Part shown: piece after piece, positions 26,749-35,527 of the stretch
How the letters are laid out: the number at the start of each line of letters is the position of its first letter
Position numbering within the stretch: position 1 is the first letter of the stretch
DNA from: Vibrio rarus
Lineage (GTDB): Bacteria; Pseudomonadota; Gammaproteobacteria; Enterobacterales; Vibrionaceae
Direction of reading: 5' to 3'
Length of the DNA: 64,000 nucleotides
NCBI RefSeq assembly: GCF_024347075.1
Contig: NZ_AP024900.1
Location: forward strand, 1,116,001 to 1,180,000
The notes under the pieces: generated by a model
Databases searched by the model: none
What the model was told of the DNA's origin: nothing
What the model saw: the letters and a program-made list of their open reading frames with translations, nothing else
Translations under genes and position numbers: made by a program

Positions 26749-27564
26749 ATGGCGATGACCAAAACCTGGAGCAATGAATTTGCTCAAAATATTTTCGATT
26801 TAAAAGGCAAAGTAGCCGTCATTACCGGTGGTAATGGCACCCTTGGCGCAGCGTACGCACAAGCCTTTGCACTGCACGGTGCAAAAGTAGTGGTAACGGC
26901 TCGTAATATGCAAACCCTTGAAGAAACCGTGGCTTCTGTACGTGAAGTGGGTGGTGAATGTGTGGCAATCACTTCCGATGTTACCGACCCGCAACGTGTT
27001 CAAGAGTTGGTAGATGAAGTGGATTTCCGCTTTGGACGTATTGATATTTTAGTTAACAACGCAGGCATGGCTTTCCGTGCTCCAGCAGAAGAAATGCCAA
27101 CGGACAAGTTCAATCAAGTCATGAACGTGAACGTAACTGGCACGCTCGTTCCTTGCCAAATTTTTGGTCAGTACTTCATGAAGCAAGGACACGGCAAAAT
27201 TGTCAACACTTCTTCAGTACGTGGATTCTGTGGTCACCCTGATGGTTACAGTGCATACGCAGCATCAAAAGCGGCCGTGGATAGCCTAACCAAGCAGTTG
27301 TCTACTGAGTGGTCATTAAAAGGGGCGAAAAATAATTTCACCATTAACGTGAATGCGATTGCACCGACATTGGTTAAATCGCCATTGACCCAAGAAATCT
27401 GTGAAGACCCTGCGCGTATTGCGCCTTTCTTAGCGCGTCTTCCTATGGGGCGCGTGGCAGAAACAAGTGACATGATTGGTTTGGTTCTTTTCTTGTCAGC
27501 ACCCGCTTCAAATTTCATTAATGGCCAAATCATCTATGTGGATGGCGGCTGCACTGCAGGGTAG
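26749..27564 (+). CDS. SDR oxidoreductase, candidate NADPH-dependent phloroglucinol reductase
   Basis: A 271-aa short-chain dehydrogenase. The Rossmann motif TGGNGTLG is at residues ~26-33, followed by Arg52 (TARN) that favours NADPH; NNAG is at 103-106 and the catalytic set is Ser155/156, Tyr170 and Lys174 (YAASK). Phloroglucinol reductases of anaerobes are NADPH-dependent SDRs that make dihydrophloroglucinol. The co-occurrence with a cyclase, BKACE enzyme and transhydroxylase is what leads to this call; a beta-ketoacyl reductase role cannot be excluded from sequence alone. AAAGGAAAG precedes the start. Confidence 0.75.
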   Translation: MAMTKTWSNEFAQNIFDLKGKVAVITGGNGTLGAAYAQAFALHGAKVVVTARNMQTLEETVASVREVGGECVAITSDVTDPQRVQELVDEVDFRFGRIDILVNNAGMAFRAPAEEMPTDKFNQVMNVNVTGTLVPCQIFGQYFMKQGHGKIVNTSSVRGFCGHPDGYSAYAASKAAVDSLTKQLSTEWSLKGAKNNFTINVNAIAPTLVKSPLTQEICEDPARIAPFLARLPMGRVAETSDMIGLVLFLSAPASNFINGQIIYVDGGCTAG

Positions 27565-27573
27565 GAAATGACT

Positions 27574-28533
27574 ATGAATCATCAAGATATTAAGAATATT
27601 ACCATTGTTGGTGGCTCAGGAATGATGGGCGTGGGTATTGCGCAAATCTTTGCTGCGGGTGGCCGTAATGTGACGATTAAAACGCGCAACGTGGCCAAAT
27701 GTACCGCTGTTGAAGATATGAGCGGTCAATTAGACATGTTCATTAAAGAAGGCCTGTTACAAGAGAGCCAAAAACCACAAATTTTAGACAGAATCAACAT
27801 CACAGCTGACGCTATAGAGGCCTATGAAAATGCCGATCTCATTTTTGAGTCTGTGCCTGAAGTGATGGAAGTAAAACACGCCACTTTCATAGAAATGGAG
27901 AAATACGCACGTCCAGATTGTATTTTTGCCTCGGGCACATCAGTCAAGTCTATTACTGAAATTGCCCAAGTTGTGGAGAAAAAAGAGCGTGTAGTGGGTA
28001 TGCACTTTTGGAATCCAGCGGTCCTTATCCCTCTTGTGGAAGTGATTCGTACAGAAGATACGGACGAGTCGATATTCCAAGCTTGTTTCGACATGCTAGA
28101 AGACTGTGGTAAGGCCCCGGCTAAGTGTATGAAAGATGTTCCTGGCTTCTTAGCCAACCGTCTACAACATGCATTATGGCGTGAAGCGTTCTACATGCTT
28201 GACGAAGGCATTGCGGACCCGAAAACCATTGATGACTGCATTAAAAACTCATTTGGTTTCCGAGTACCACAACTGGCACCGTTTGAAAATGCTGACATGG
28301 TGTCCACTGAGTTGAGTTTGAACATTCATAAATACATGTTTGAACATCTTTACTCAGGTACAGAGCCAAGCAAAAAGCTGACTGAGTTAGTGGAGTCTGG
28401 GAAAAGTGGCTTTGCAACAGGGCAGGGCTTCCAGGCTTGGACTCCTGAGCAAGCCGCGCAGTCGAAGACCAACTTATTTAAGTACCTTATCGACCAAACT
28501 AAATACCGCCGCGAGAAAGAGCTAGAAGCTTAA
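27574..28533 (+). CDS. 3-hydroxyacyl-CoA dehydrogenase family protein, candidate 3-hydroxy-5-oxohexanoate dehydrogenase
   Basis: A 319-aa NAD-binding enzyme. GGSGMMGVGIAQ is the nucleotide loop; the catalytic dyad is His144 (VGMHFWNP) and Glu156 (PLVEVIR), spaced 12 residues as in 3-hydroxyacyl-CoA dehydrogenases, and the C-terminal domain contains FLANRLQHALWREAFYMLDEGIA. In the pathway it would oxidise (S)-3-hydroxy-5-oxohexanoate to triacetate. ATG 27574 is chosen over 27568 because AGGA is then 7 nt away. Only three bases follow the SDR. A carnitine- or hydroxybutyryl-CoA dehydrogenase role is the alternative. Confidence 0.78.
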   Translation: MNHQDIKNITIVGGSGMMGVGIAQIFAAGGRNVTIKTRNVAKCTAVEDMSGQLDMFIKEGLLQESQKPQILDRINITADAIEAYENADLIFESVPEVMEVKHATFIEMEKYARPDCIFASGTSVKSITEIAQVVEKKERVVGMHFWNPAVLIPLVEVIRTEDTDESIFQACFDMLEDCGKAPAKCMKDVPGFLANRLQHALWREAFYMLDEGIADPKTIDDCIKNSFGFRVPQLAPFENADMVSTELSLNIHKYMFEHLYSGTEPSKKLTELVESGKSGFATGQGFQAWTPEQAAQSKTNLFKYLIDQTKYRREKELEA

Positions 28534-28628
28534 TCCTTGGCATACACAACACCAACGGCTTGCCAAAATCATATTTGGTTGATTTGTAAGAGCAAGCCGA
28601 CTCTGACGACAATTTGAAGGTAACTATC

Positions 28629-29591
28629 ATGACATCTATTTTTGAAGGCAAAGTACTTATCGATCTATCTCACCCAATCGGCTCTCAGTCTCCACAGTGG
28701 CCGTATTTCCCTCAACCTGAGATCACTCGTGCTCATGGTCTAGCTAAATCTGGCGTATTGACTCAATTCTTTAAGATGCCAATGCACTGTGGTACTCATG
28801 CGGATTCTCCTCGTCACGTAATTGAAACTGAATTTGACGGCCGCCGTGCTCGTTACACTCATGAAATGGAACTGGAATCTTACTGTGGTAAAGCGGTTTG
28901 TCTTGATCTGTCTCATCTTCCTCAGTGGTCGTTAATTAAGGCCGAAGACATGGATGCAGCGGTAGAAGCTGTTGAAGGTCTTGAGTTTGCAGATCTAAAA
29001 GACATGATCGTCATTATTTACACTGGTATGTGCAAATTGTGGGATGACAGCAAGCAATATTACCACTACGCCACTGGTGTCGGCGCTTCTGTTGGTCACT
29101 GGTGTATGAAGCATGACATCAAAGCACTCGGTGTTGATCAACAAGCACTAGACCACCCTCTGCATACTTCAATTGGTGAAAAATCAGCGGGAAGACTGTC
29201 TATGAACCTTGAAGGTTACTCAGGTTACCCACTGAAAAAAGAGTACATCGAAAAATTTGGTGAGGCTGAATATGCACACTTTGACCGTGATATGTACAAG
29301 GAGATCCACGGTGAAGCGGCATACCGCGACCTTTACGGCATGGTTGAAGAGAAAGGTTTGTCCAACGGTACTTGGGAACCTTGCCATAAGCTGCTGTTAG
29401 GTAACGGTAAAGTGGGTTGGGAAAACGTTGGCGGTCAAGTTGAGAAAGTTAAAGGACGCCGTTTTGATATCGTTGGTGCGCCATTAAACCTTTACTGTGG
29501 TGATGGCTCAATGACGCGCTTAATGGCTGTGATTGATGCTGACCAAGTGGTTGAGTGTGAAGATCGTATCTACCCATACGGTGATCACTAA
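28629..29591 (+). CDS. Cyclase-family metal hydrolase, candidate dihydrophloroglucinol cyclohydrolase
   Basis: A 320-aa member of the kynurenine-formamidase-like cyclase family. The metal motif HCGTHADSPRH is complete (His53, His57, Asp59, His63). The family opens or forms rings hydrolytically; dihydrophloroglucinol cyclohydrolase, the C-C cleaving step of anaerobic phloroglucinol breakdown, belongs to it. At 320 aa it is longer than the ~210-aa kynurenine formamidases. ATG 28629 is preferred, with GAAGGT upstream; the in-frame TTG at 28614 is less likely. Substrate assignment rests on operon context. Confidence 0.75.
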   Translation: MTSIFEGKVLIDLSHPIGSQSPQWPYFPQPEITRAHGLAKSGVLTQFFKMPMHCGTHADSPRHVIETEFDGRRARYTHEMELESYCGKAVCLDLSHLPQWSLIKAEDMDAAVEAVEGLEFADLKDMIVIIYTGMCKLWDDSKQYYHYATGVGASVGHWCMKHDIKALGVDQQALDHPLHTSIGEKSAGRLSMNLEGYSGYPLKKEYIEKFGEAEYAHFDRDMYKEIHGEAAYRDLYGMVEEKGLSNGTWEPCHKLLLGNGKVGWENVGGQVEKVKGRRFDIVGAPLNLYCGDGSMTRLMAVIDADQVVECEDRIYPYGDH

Positions 29592-29612
29592 TCCTCTGAT
29601 TTAAATAAAAAA

Positions 29613-29640
29613 TAGGCTGGCGGATCCCACCGCTAGCCTA
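29613..29640 (+). terminator. Hairpin after the cyclase gene (weak terminator or processing site)
   Basis: TAGGCTGGCGG and CCGCTAGCCTA form an 11-bp stem with one G-U pair and a 6-nt loop, 21 bp after the cyclase stop. There is no downstream T-run, so it may trim or stabilise mRNA rather than fully end transcription before the thiolase. Confidence 0.5.
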
Positions 29641-29657
29641 CACAAAGTAAATAGGAT

Positions 29658-29698
29658 TCATAGATATTTATATCCATAAATAGAATCAATATCTATGA
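29658..29698. promoter_or_regulatory. Inverted repeat upstream of the thiolase
   Basis: Perfect 11-bp arms TCATAGATATT and AATATCTATGA are separated by 19 bp. They lie in the 195-bp gap before the thiolase gene. A regulator site or an RNA stem is possible; a separate promoter for thiolase and BKACE genes could be located here. Confidence 0.5.
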
Positions 29699-29786
29699 CG
29701 CTTTAAAAAACGTCGGCAGTTAAAAAAATAATAATACGTACTGTGAATACAGCAGCAATAAACAAAATTGAAGCAAAGGTAATCAT

Positions 29787-30971
29787 ATGAAAGATGTAGT
29801 AATTGTAAGTGCAAAACGCACAGCCATTGGCTCTTACTTGGGAGCGTTCACAAACGTTTCTCCTATCGATCTTGGTGTGACGGCAGTAAAAGCGGCTCTG
29901 CAGTCGGCGAAGGTAAAACCACAACAAGTGGATAACGTTATTTTTGGTAACGTGTTATCGGCAGGACTGGGACAAAACCCTGCTCGTCAAGTGGCCAAAA
30001 ATGCGGGTATCCCTGATGAAGCCACAGCCAATGTTGTGTCAATGGTCTGTGGTTCGGGCCTGAAAGCTGTCATGGATGCCGTGCTGCAAATTCAAACAGG
30101 TGAAGCAGAAGTCGTAGTGGCGGGGGGTACTGAGTCAATGTCTAACACAGTGCATATCCTTGATTCACACCGCACGGGGACCAAAATGGGTCACTCTCAG
30201 CTTACCGATATCATGCTTAATGATGGCCTAGTGGATGCGTTTGGTGATTTCCATATGGGCATTACTGCCGAAAACTTAGCCAGCAAGTACCATATTTCTC
30301 GTGAAGAGCAAGATGCTTATGCCGTTCAATCGCAAAATCGTGCAGAGGCGGCCATCACCGCTGGCCGATTTAAAGATGAAATTGCGCCGCACACGATCAC
30401 TTCTCGCCGTGGCGACACTGTGGTTGATACCGATGAGTTTCCACGTTTTGGCGCCACTATTGAAACGATCAGCAAGCCTCGTCCAGCCTTTAAAAAAGGT
30501 GGCACAGTAACGGCGGCGAATGCGTCTGGTCTTAATGATGGCGCGGCAGCCGTCGTGCTAATGAGCAAAGAAAAAGCCACCCAATTGGGTTTAACGCCAA
30601 TGGTGACCATTCGCTCTCAAGGAGCCGCAGGGGTTGATCCTGAAGTGATGGGCTATGCACCTGTACCTGCTTCTGAAAAAGCATTGCGTAAAGCCGGCAT
30701 CGAAGTCAGAGACCTTAACCTGGTTGAAGCCAATGAGGCTTTTGCTTCTCAAGCGTTATCTGTTGTAAAAGGCTTGGATCTTGACCCTGCCATTACCAAC
30801 GTCAATGGCGGCGCAATTGCTATCGGTCATCCTATCGGTGCAAGTGGCGCGCGTATTCTAGTTACGCTAGTGCATGAACTCACCAAACGTAATGAGCGTT
30901 TTGGTCTGGCAACACTGTGTATTGGTGGTGGTCAAGGTGTGGCATTAGTAGTGGAAAACGAAAACGCCTAA
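29787..30971 (+). CDS. Acetyl-CoA C-acetyltransferase (thiolase)
   Basis: A 394-aa biosynthetic-length thiolase. The acyl-enzyme cysteine is Cys88 (VVSMVCGSGLKAVMDA), NEAFASQALSV and GHPIGASGARILVTL carry the catalytic Asn and His, and CIGGGQGVALVVE holds the second Cys. It splits acetoacetyl-CoA with CoA into two acetyl-CoA. In the proposed pathway it collects acetoacetyl-CoA from both the BKACE and CoA-transferase steps. AAAGGT precedes the ATG. Confidence 0.95.
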   Translation: MKDVVIVSAKRTAIGSYLGAFTNVSPIDLGVTAVKAALQSAKVKPQQVDNVIFGNVLSAGLGQNPARQVAKNAGIPDEATANVVSMVCGSGLKAVMDAVLQIQTGEAEVVVAGGTESMSNTVHILDSHRTGTKMGHSQLTDIMLNDGLVDAFGDFHMGITAENLASKYHISREEQDAYAVQSQNRAEAAITAGRFKDEIAPHTITSRRGDTVVDTDEFPRFGATIETISKPRPAFKKGGTVTAANASGLNDGAAAVVLMSKEKATQLGLTPMVTIRSQGAAGVDPEVMGYAPVPASEKALRKAGIEVRDLNLVEANEAFASQALSVVKGLDLDPAITNVNGGAIAIGHPIGASGARILVTLVHELTKRNERFGLATLCIGGGQGVALVVENENA

Positions 30972-31098
30972 TCGGTTTTTGACCACATACGACGCGAATA
31001 AATAACCAAATATTCAAATGCCCTGTCCATAGTGGCAGGGCTATTAAAGCAAATTACGGGAAGTATCCCTACCTAAACAATAATAAAGAGGTTTCATT

Positions 31099-32019
31099 AT
31101 GTCTCTAGCAAATAAACGTATCCTAACTGTCGCTTGTACTGGTGCTTTTCCTAAAAAAGAGCAATCTGAATATGTACCGCTAACACCACGTGAGCAAGCA
31201 GATGAAATCATCGCCTGTCATGCCGCTGGTGCATCAATTGCCCACATCCATGTTCGTGATGATGAAACAAACTCTTCAATGGATATCGCTAAGTTCCGTG
31301 AAGTTGTTGGTCTGGTCCGTGAAGCAAAATGTGACATCGTTTTGAACCTAACCACTTCAGGTGATCTTACCGCAACAGATGAAGTTCGTATGCTGCCATT
31401 CCAAGAGTTGCGCCCTGAAATCGCCACTTGTGATGCGGGTACTATGAACTGGATGCATTCGGTTATCTTTGAAAATAGCCCACGCTTCCTAAGTAAACTA
31501 TTGGTGGAAATGCCAAAACATAACGTGACTCCAGAAATAGAAATTTTTGATATCGGTATGATCCACAACGTAAAATTCTACCGTGACCAAATTAACAAAG
31601 CTAACGCTAAGCGCGAAGAAGGCACTGAAGAAATTGCTAACCCATTCACCGCTCCTCACTTCCAGTTTGTACTAGGTGCAGCTGGTGGGTCACCTGCAGA
31701 AGTGCATATTTTACTGCAAATGCTAGATGAAGTTCGTCGCTTCTGGGGTACGAGCTTTACATGGGGCGCACTTGGTATTGGTCGTAATCACCTACCAATG
31801 ATTAATGCGGTTATTGCCCTTGGCGGTCATCTACGTGTTGGTATGGAAGACAATGTACTCTTCCGTCGTGGTCAATTAGCTAAATCAAACGTTGAGTTTG
31901 TTGAGCGCACTAAAGAGATGCTAAGACTGAATGACTTAGAAATAGCAACGCCAGATGAAACTCGTCAAATTTTAAATCTGAATAAAGCGAACTTCCCTTC
32001 TTGGAAAGAGTATAAATAA
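31099..32019 (+). CDS. BKACE-family beta-keto acid cleavage enzyme, candidate triacetate acetoacetate-lyase
   Basis: A 306-aa TIM-barrel enzyme of the 3-keto-5-aminohexanoate cleavage (BKACE, DUF849) family. Zinc ligands are His49 and His51 in IAHIHVRDDET, with the late GMEDNVLFRRG block (Glu250). Family members condense a beta-keto acid with acetyl-CoA and release acetoacetate plus a new CoA ester. Triacetate acetoacetate-lyase of anaerobic phloroglucinol degraders belongs to this family and would give acetoacetyl-CoA + acetoacetate here. AGAGG precedes the ATG; a strong terminator follows. Lysine-pathway Kce is an alternative, but no lysine-fermentation genes are present. Confidence 0.8.
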   Translation: MSLANKRILTVACTGAFPKKEQSEYVPLTPREQADEIIACHAAGASIAHIHVRDDETNSSMDIAKFREVVGLVREAKCDIVLNLTTSGDLTATDEVRMLPFQELRPEIATCDAGTMNWMHSVIFENSPRFLSKLLVEMPKHNVTPEIEIFDIGMIHNVKFYRDQINKANAKREEGTEEIANPFTAPHFQFVLGAAGGSPAEVHILLQMLDEVRRFWGTSFTWGALGIGRNHLPMINAVIALGGHLRVGMEDNVLFRRGQLAKSNVEFVERTKEMLRLNDLEIATPDETRQILNLNKANFPSWKEYK

Positions 32020-32408
32020 TAGGTGTAAATGAATTTAAATAAAATAAAAATATAGTTCCATCATATTTGAGGCTCATTATTGAGCCTCTTTTTTTGTTAT
32101 TAATATCAACGTAGATAGTCTTAATTTAGTTAACTAATGCTTACATTAAAAAGCTAAATTTTTAATATACAAATTAGGTATATGAATCGAGTTAATGACA
32201 GCATGCGTCACACTTTTTTAGGTAGTAAAACATAGGTAGCAGTTAGTGAAATGAGTGGTTAAGCCAATGATTAAAGTCAACTTGTTAAGTTCGTCTTATA
32301 TTACATGTTCAATATGAAAGTATCATCACAGAATTCTGTAATATTGTTGTAATGTGAATGTTTTAAGTCTAAATTCGAAGGCATAAATTTTCGATATGTA
32401 AGCATAAA
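32020..32408. other. Gap between the operon terminator and the LysR gene, with two palindromes
   Basis: After the terminator, the region holds TGACAGCATGCGTCA (32196-32210) and ACAGAATTCTGT (32328-32339), both palindromic and suited to a dimeric regulator; the second lies 70 bp before the LysR start. No gene is supported. Confidence 0.5.
32069..32095 (+). terminator. Terminator of the phloroglucinol operon
   Basis: GAGGCTCA-TTAT-TGAGCCTC followed by eight T residues: perfect 8-bp stem, 50 bp after the BKACE stop. Confidence 0.95.
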
Positions 32409-33374
32409 ATGACTGAAGCAACCAATATCTTACCGGCCTCTTACGAACCAGTTGAACCACAATTGGTTGCGCAAATGATGTTTTTTACTGTGTTAGTCGA
32501 AGCGTGCTCGATGACTAAAGCATCTGAAGTCATGAACATTTCAACCTCCACAGGTTCTCGATGGCTCTCCGATCTAGAGTCTGAACTCAATGTATCCTTA
32601 TATCGACGTAATGATAAAGTGAACCGTATAACGGAAGCCGGTGAGCATTTATACAATACATTTAAGCACATTAGTTCTGATATGCAGATATTGAAAAATG
32701 AATTGACGCAGTTCACACAAGAGAAGCGCGGTACCGTTCGAATCTGTAGTAGTCCGGTGTACGCTGAAAATGTAATTTTACCATTAATCTCTGAATTTGT
32801 TAGAGAAAATCCAATGGTAAATATTCAAATGACTATCTCTCCAAGGGGTTTAGAGCAGCATAAAGATAATGACTTTATTATTTCAGCCATTGCTGGTTCG
32901 GCCATTGCTAAAGAAGAAGCACTAAACCTGGTGCGTCGAAACTTGTTGTCGGAGCGATTTGTCGTAGTGGCTTCACCTGAGTTTATCCGCTACAACAGTG
33001 AACCTTTGGTCCCAGAAGATTTGACGGAGCTGCGTTGTTTATACTCCAAGTCACTCAGTGGTAAGAATCACTGGGTGTTCAAAAAAGGCAATGAAGCTCA
33101 AATAATCACGGTCAATAAAACTATTGAACTGTCCGATGCCAAAATGATCACCACTGGAGTGTTAAATGGGGCAGGGGTCGCATATTTACCTGAGTTCCTA
33201 GTGAAGAAATACATTCGTAGTGGTCAATTAATTGAGTTATTAACTGAATATGAGACGGACGATTGGTTCTTAAATTTGTACTATCCACCGCAACGTTTTA
33301 TGACGAGTACGGTAAGTGCATTTAAAGAACATTTATTGTCAAATCATAGAGAAAAACTGAAAGTATTTGAGTAA
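32409..33374 (+). CDS. LysR-family transcriptional regulator
   Basis: A 321-aa LysR-type regulator. The N-terminal winged helix (residues ~20-80) shows ACSMTKASEVMNISTSTGSRWLSDLESELNVSLYRR; the effector domain starts near residue 105 (RGTVRICSSPVYAENVILPLISEFVRENP). Compared with typical LysR proteins it has a ~20-residue N-terminal extension. It is between the degradation operon and the transporter genes, so it is a good candidate regulator of both. The effector is unknown; phloroglucinol or a product is a guess. Confidence 0.9.
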   Translation: MTEATNILPASYEPVEPQLVAQMMFFTVLVEACSMTKASEVMNISTSTGSRWLSDLESELNVSLYRRNDKVNRITEAGEHLYNTFKHISSDMQILKNELTQFTQEKRGTVRICSSPVYAENVILPLISEFVRENPMVNIQMTISPRGLEQHKDNDFIISAIAGSAIAKEEALNLVRRNLLSERFVVVASPEFIRYNSEPLVPEDLTELRCLYSKSLSGKNHWVFKKGNEAQIITVNKTIELSDAKMITTGVLNGAGVAYLPEFLVKKYIRSGQLIELLTEYETDDWFLNLYYPPQRFMTSTVSAFKEHLLSNHREKLKVFE

Positions 33375-33569
33375 TTTGTGTAACTAAATTACGTTCTTCA
33401 TCTGTGGGAAAGCTGTTCCTTTTTATGCAATTTAATAATAAATTTGTAGTGAGCGACTTCAATTTTTTAATTTAATATCCAACGTATTATTTACTCAAAT
33501 AACAATAAATCTAAACTATTGATAATGATTTTTTAGACTATATATCCCTACAAATTATTAGAGGTAAAT

Positions 33570-35054
33570 ATGAGTAATATACTGCTTGTTGTACTGTTAT
33601 ATAATGCAATCGTAATCGGTGGCATTGGCATTTATTTGAAGTGGAAAGAGAAACAAACGAACCAAGTCACTGATATGGCTCTTGGTGGACGCGATACTGG
33701 TATAGCCATGTTTTCAGTTACCCTTGCAATTACCTATTTAGGTTCAGCTCACGTATATGGCCTAATGGAAATGTCATTTGTACTTGGGGCTGTAGCACTG
33801 TGGTTCTGTTTTGCTCATACCATTTTAATTTGTGTCATTTGTGTGGGGACGGGTCGTTGGATTCGCCGAATTGGCTGTGCAACCATACCAGAACTTATAG
33901 GCAAACTTTATAACAAGCAATTACGAACTTATACCGCCTGTGTGGGTGCTATGGTTGTGTTTGGTCTAGTCACCTTAGAGACTCAAGCGCTAGGTATAGG
34001 TATCTCTGCAATGTCAGGATGGTCTCTAGGTTGGTCGGCTGTTTTAGGTGCTGCACTTGGTACCGCTTATGTAACAATGGGCGGCATTAAGCAAACCATG
34101 TGGGTTAACTTAGTGAATGCGGTTGTGATGTACGGCTCTATTATTATAGCGGGCATCTATCTTGCGTTCGTACTGCCTGGTGGTTGGGAAGGTGTTAGTC
34201 AGCATTATGTTGATAGTGGAGAAGAGTTCAAACTTTCAATTTTAGCAACACCCGATCTTTTAGTTGGCTTCGCTCTAGTGGCTATCTTCTCTGTGGTTTT
34301 CTCTCAATCGGTGAACCAACAGGGTATGCAGTCTGCAATGTCGGCGAAGAATGAAAAAATCATTAAACGTTCATTATGGATTGCGGCACCGATTAACGGT
34401 TTGTTCGGTGTATTCCCAGTATTGGTTGGCTTAGCTGCTGCAACGATTCCTGAGTTTGCAGAACTTGGACCTAAATTGGCTGGTGCAACATTAATTGTAG
34501 AATTATTACCAACTTGGCTTGTGATATTACTGCAAGCAGGTTTCTTAGGCGCAATCCTATCAACCTTTGCTATGTCAGCATTGGCGCCAGCAACGATATT
34601 TGCCAAAGATATCATCGGTGCAAATGTGAAAGGTGGTTTAACTGCAAAACAAGAACAAAATCTGATTCGTAAAGTTATTATCATCATCGGTTTGATTGCA
34701 GCGAGCATGACATTGTTCCTACAACCAAATGTGATTCTAGGTATCACTTGGTTATTCGCTTGGTTAGTACCTTTCTTCTTCATTATTGTTGCCGGTCTAT
34801 TCTGGAAGCGCAATTTAATGGTCGCAAACATGGTAGTGATGTCCTCTTGGGCTGTGAACTTGGCATGGTCTTTCACCGACATCAAACACTCACTTGGTTT
34901 ATCGGTATTAGAAAATGCTCACATTGTTGCAATTGTTGCACTACTGACAACCGTCATAGGTAATTTGCTAGTGAAACACTCTAGACCTGCTTTCTTTAAA
35001 GAGCAGAAACAAAAAGAATCTATCAATCTTAAACCTCAACAGGGGAATGTATAA
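33570..35054 (+). CDS. Sodium:solute symporter (SSS family), candidate aromatic or product transporter
   Basis: A 494-aa polytopic protein with about 13 hydrophobic helices. The core has the SSS pattern: GGRDTGIAMFSVTLAITYLGSAHVYG near residue 40-65, the GYVTMGG-like ALGTAYVTMGGIKQTMWVN, and QAGFLGAILSTFAMSALAPATIFAKDI near residue 330. The stop TAATG overlaps the first of two tiny membrane-protein genes. Location suggests uptake of phloroglucinol, pyrogallol or a related carboxylate such as gallate, but the substrate is not readable from sequence. Confidence 0.88.
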   Translation: MSNILLVVLLYNAIVIGGIGIYLKWKEKQTNQVTDMALGGRDTGIAMFSVTLAITYLGSAHVYGLMEMSFVLGAVALWFCFAHTILICVICVGTGRWIRRIGCATIPELIGKLYNKQLRTYTACVGAMVVFGLVTLETQALGIGISAMSGWSLGWSAVLGAALGTAYVTMGGIKQTMWVNLVNAVVMYGSIIIAGIYLAFVLPGGWEGVSQHYVDSGEEFKLSILATPDLLVGFALVAIFSVVFSQSVNQQGMQSAMSAKNEKIIKRSLWIAAPINGLFGVFPVLVGLAAATIPEFAELGPKLAGATLIVELLPTWLVILLQAGFLGAILSTFAMSALAPATIFAKDIIGANVKGGLTAKQEQNLIRKVIIIIGLIAASMTLFLQPNVILGITWLFAWLVPFFFIIVAGLFWKRNLMVANMVVMSSWAVNLAWSFTDIKHSLGLSVLENAHIVAIVALLTTVIGNLLVKHSRPAFFKEQKQKESINLKPQQGNV

Positions 35055-35164
35055 TGAATCTAGCTTTAGAGTTATTCCTGACCGCATTTGGAACCATCAT
35101 GGGGATTGTAGTTTTATTTACCCTAATCTCTAAAATTATCGCTAAAAAAGAAGAGGCTAAATAA
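35054..35164 (+). CDS. Tiny single-span membrane protein, putative symporter accessory subunit
   Basis: A 36-aa ORF with ATG inside the TAATG overlap of the symporter stop. It has one transmembrane segment (ELFLTAFGTIMGIVVLFTLISKII) and a charged cytoplasmic tail (AKKEEAK). It is too short for standard gene calls. The shape resembles OadG-like or small symporter-accessory proteins. The tight double overlaps argue that it is translated together with the carrier. Confidence 0.72.
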   Translation: MNLALELFLTAFGTIMGIVVLFTLISKIIAKKEEAK

Positions 35165-35292
35165 TGGACTTAGATGCTTTTACCAAAATATGGATGGCCG
35201 GCGTTATTGGATTTGGTGTTGTGTTCTATATGTTTGCAATGCGTTATGCTAAACATTGTGAAGTGGACAACGAAGAAAATAAAAACGACTAA
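35164..35292 (+). CDS. Second tiny membrane protein, putative symporter small accessory protein
   Basis: A 42-aa ORF whose ATG overlaps the stop of the preceding 36-aa ORF (TAATG again). One hydrophobic span (KIWMAGVIGFGVVFYMFAMRYA) is followed by an acidic tail (CEVDNEENKND). The pattern fits the small accessory proteins found next to some sodium:solute symporters. Together with the carrier and the 36-aa ORF it makes a three-cistron overlapping unit. Confidence 0.72.
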   Translation: MDLDAFTKIWMAGVIGFGVVFYMFAMRYAKHCEVDNEENKND

Positions 35293-35527
35293 CAATAATG
35301 CTATTGATTCCCTATTCTCACGATATATATGATGAATAGGGAAACCATTTAAATGATGTGTGATTTATTTACCAAGTAAAGATGGAGTGTGTTAACACTT
35401 CATCTTTATTCATTAAGTAACTCAAAAATTAAGATTTAAACCCCTTCAAAATATCCGCAAAAGAATGCATCATTCTTGACTTTTAGTAAAATCAACAAGT
35501 AAATAAATATTGTATAGGTGTGTCATC

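Noticed and set aside
33521..33540. Fur-like GATAATGATT sequence before the SSS symporter
   Set aside because: Only half of a Fur box matches, and nothing nearby relates to iron.
34304..34885. 193-codon open frame on the reverse strand inside the symporter gene
   Set aside because: It is antisense to a well-supported membrane protein and its composition (many M, I, T and A codons) is what a reversed hydrophobic gene gives; no motif or ribosome site.
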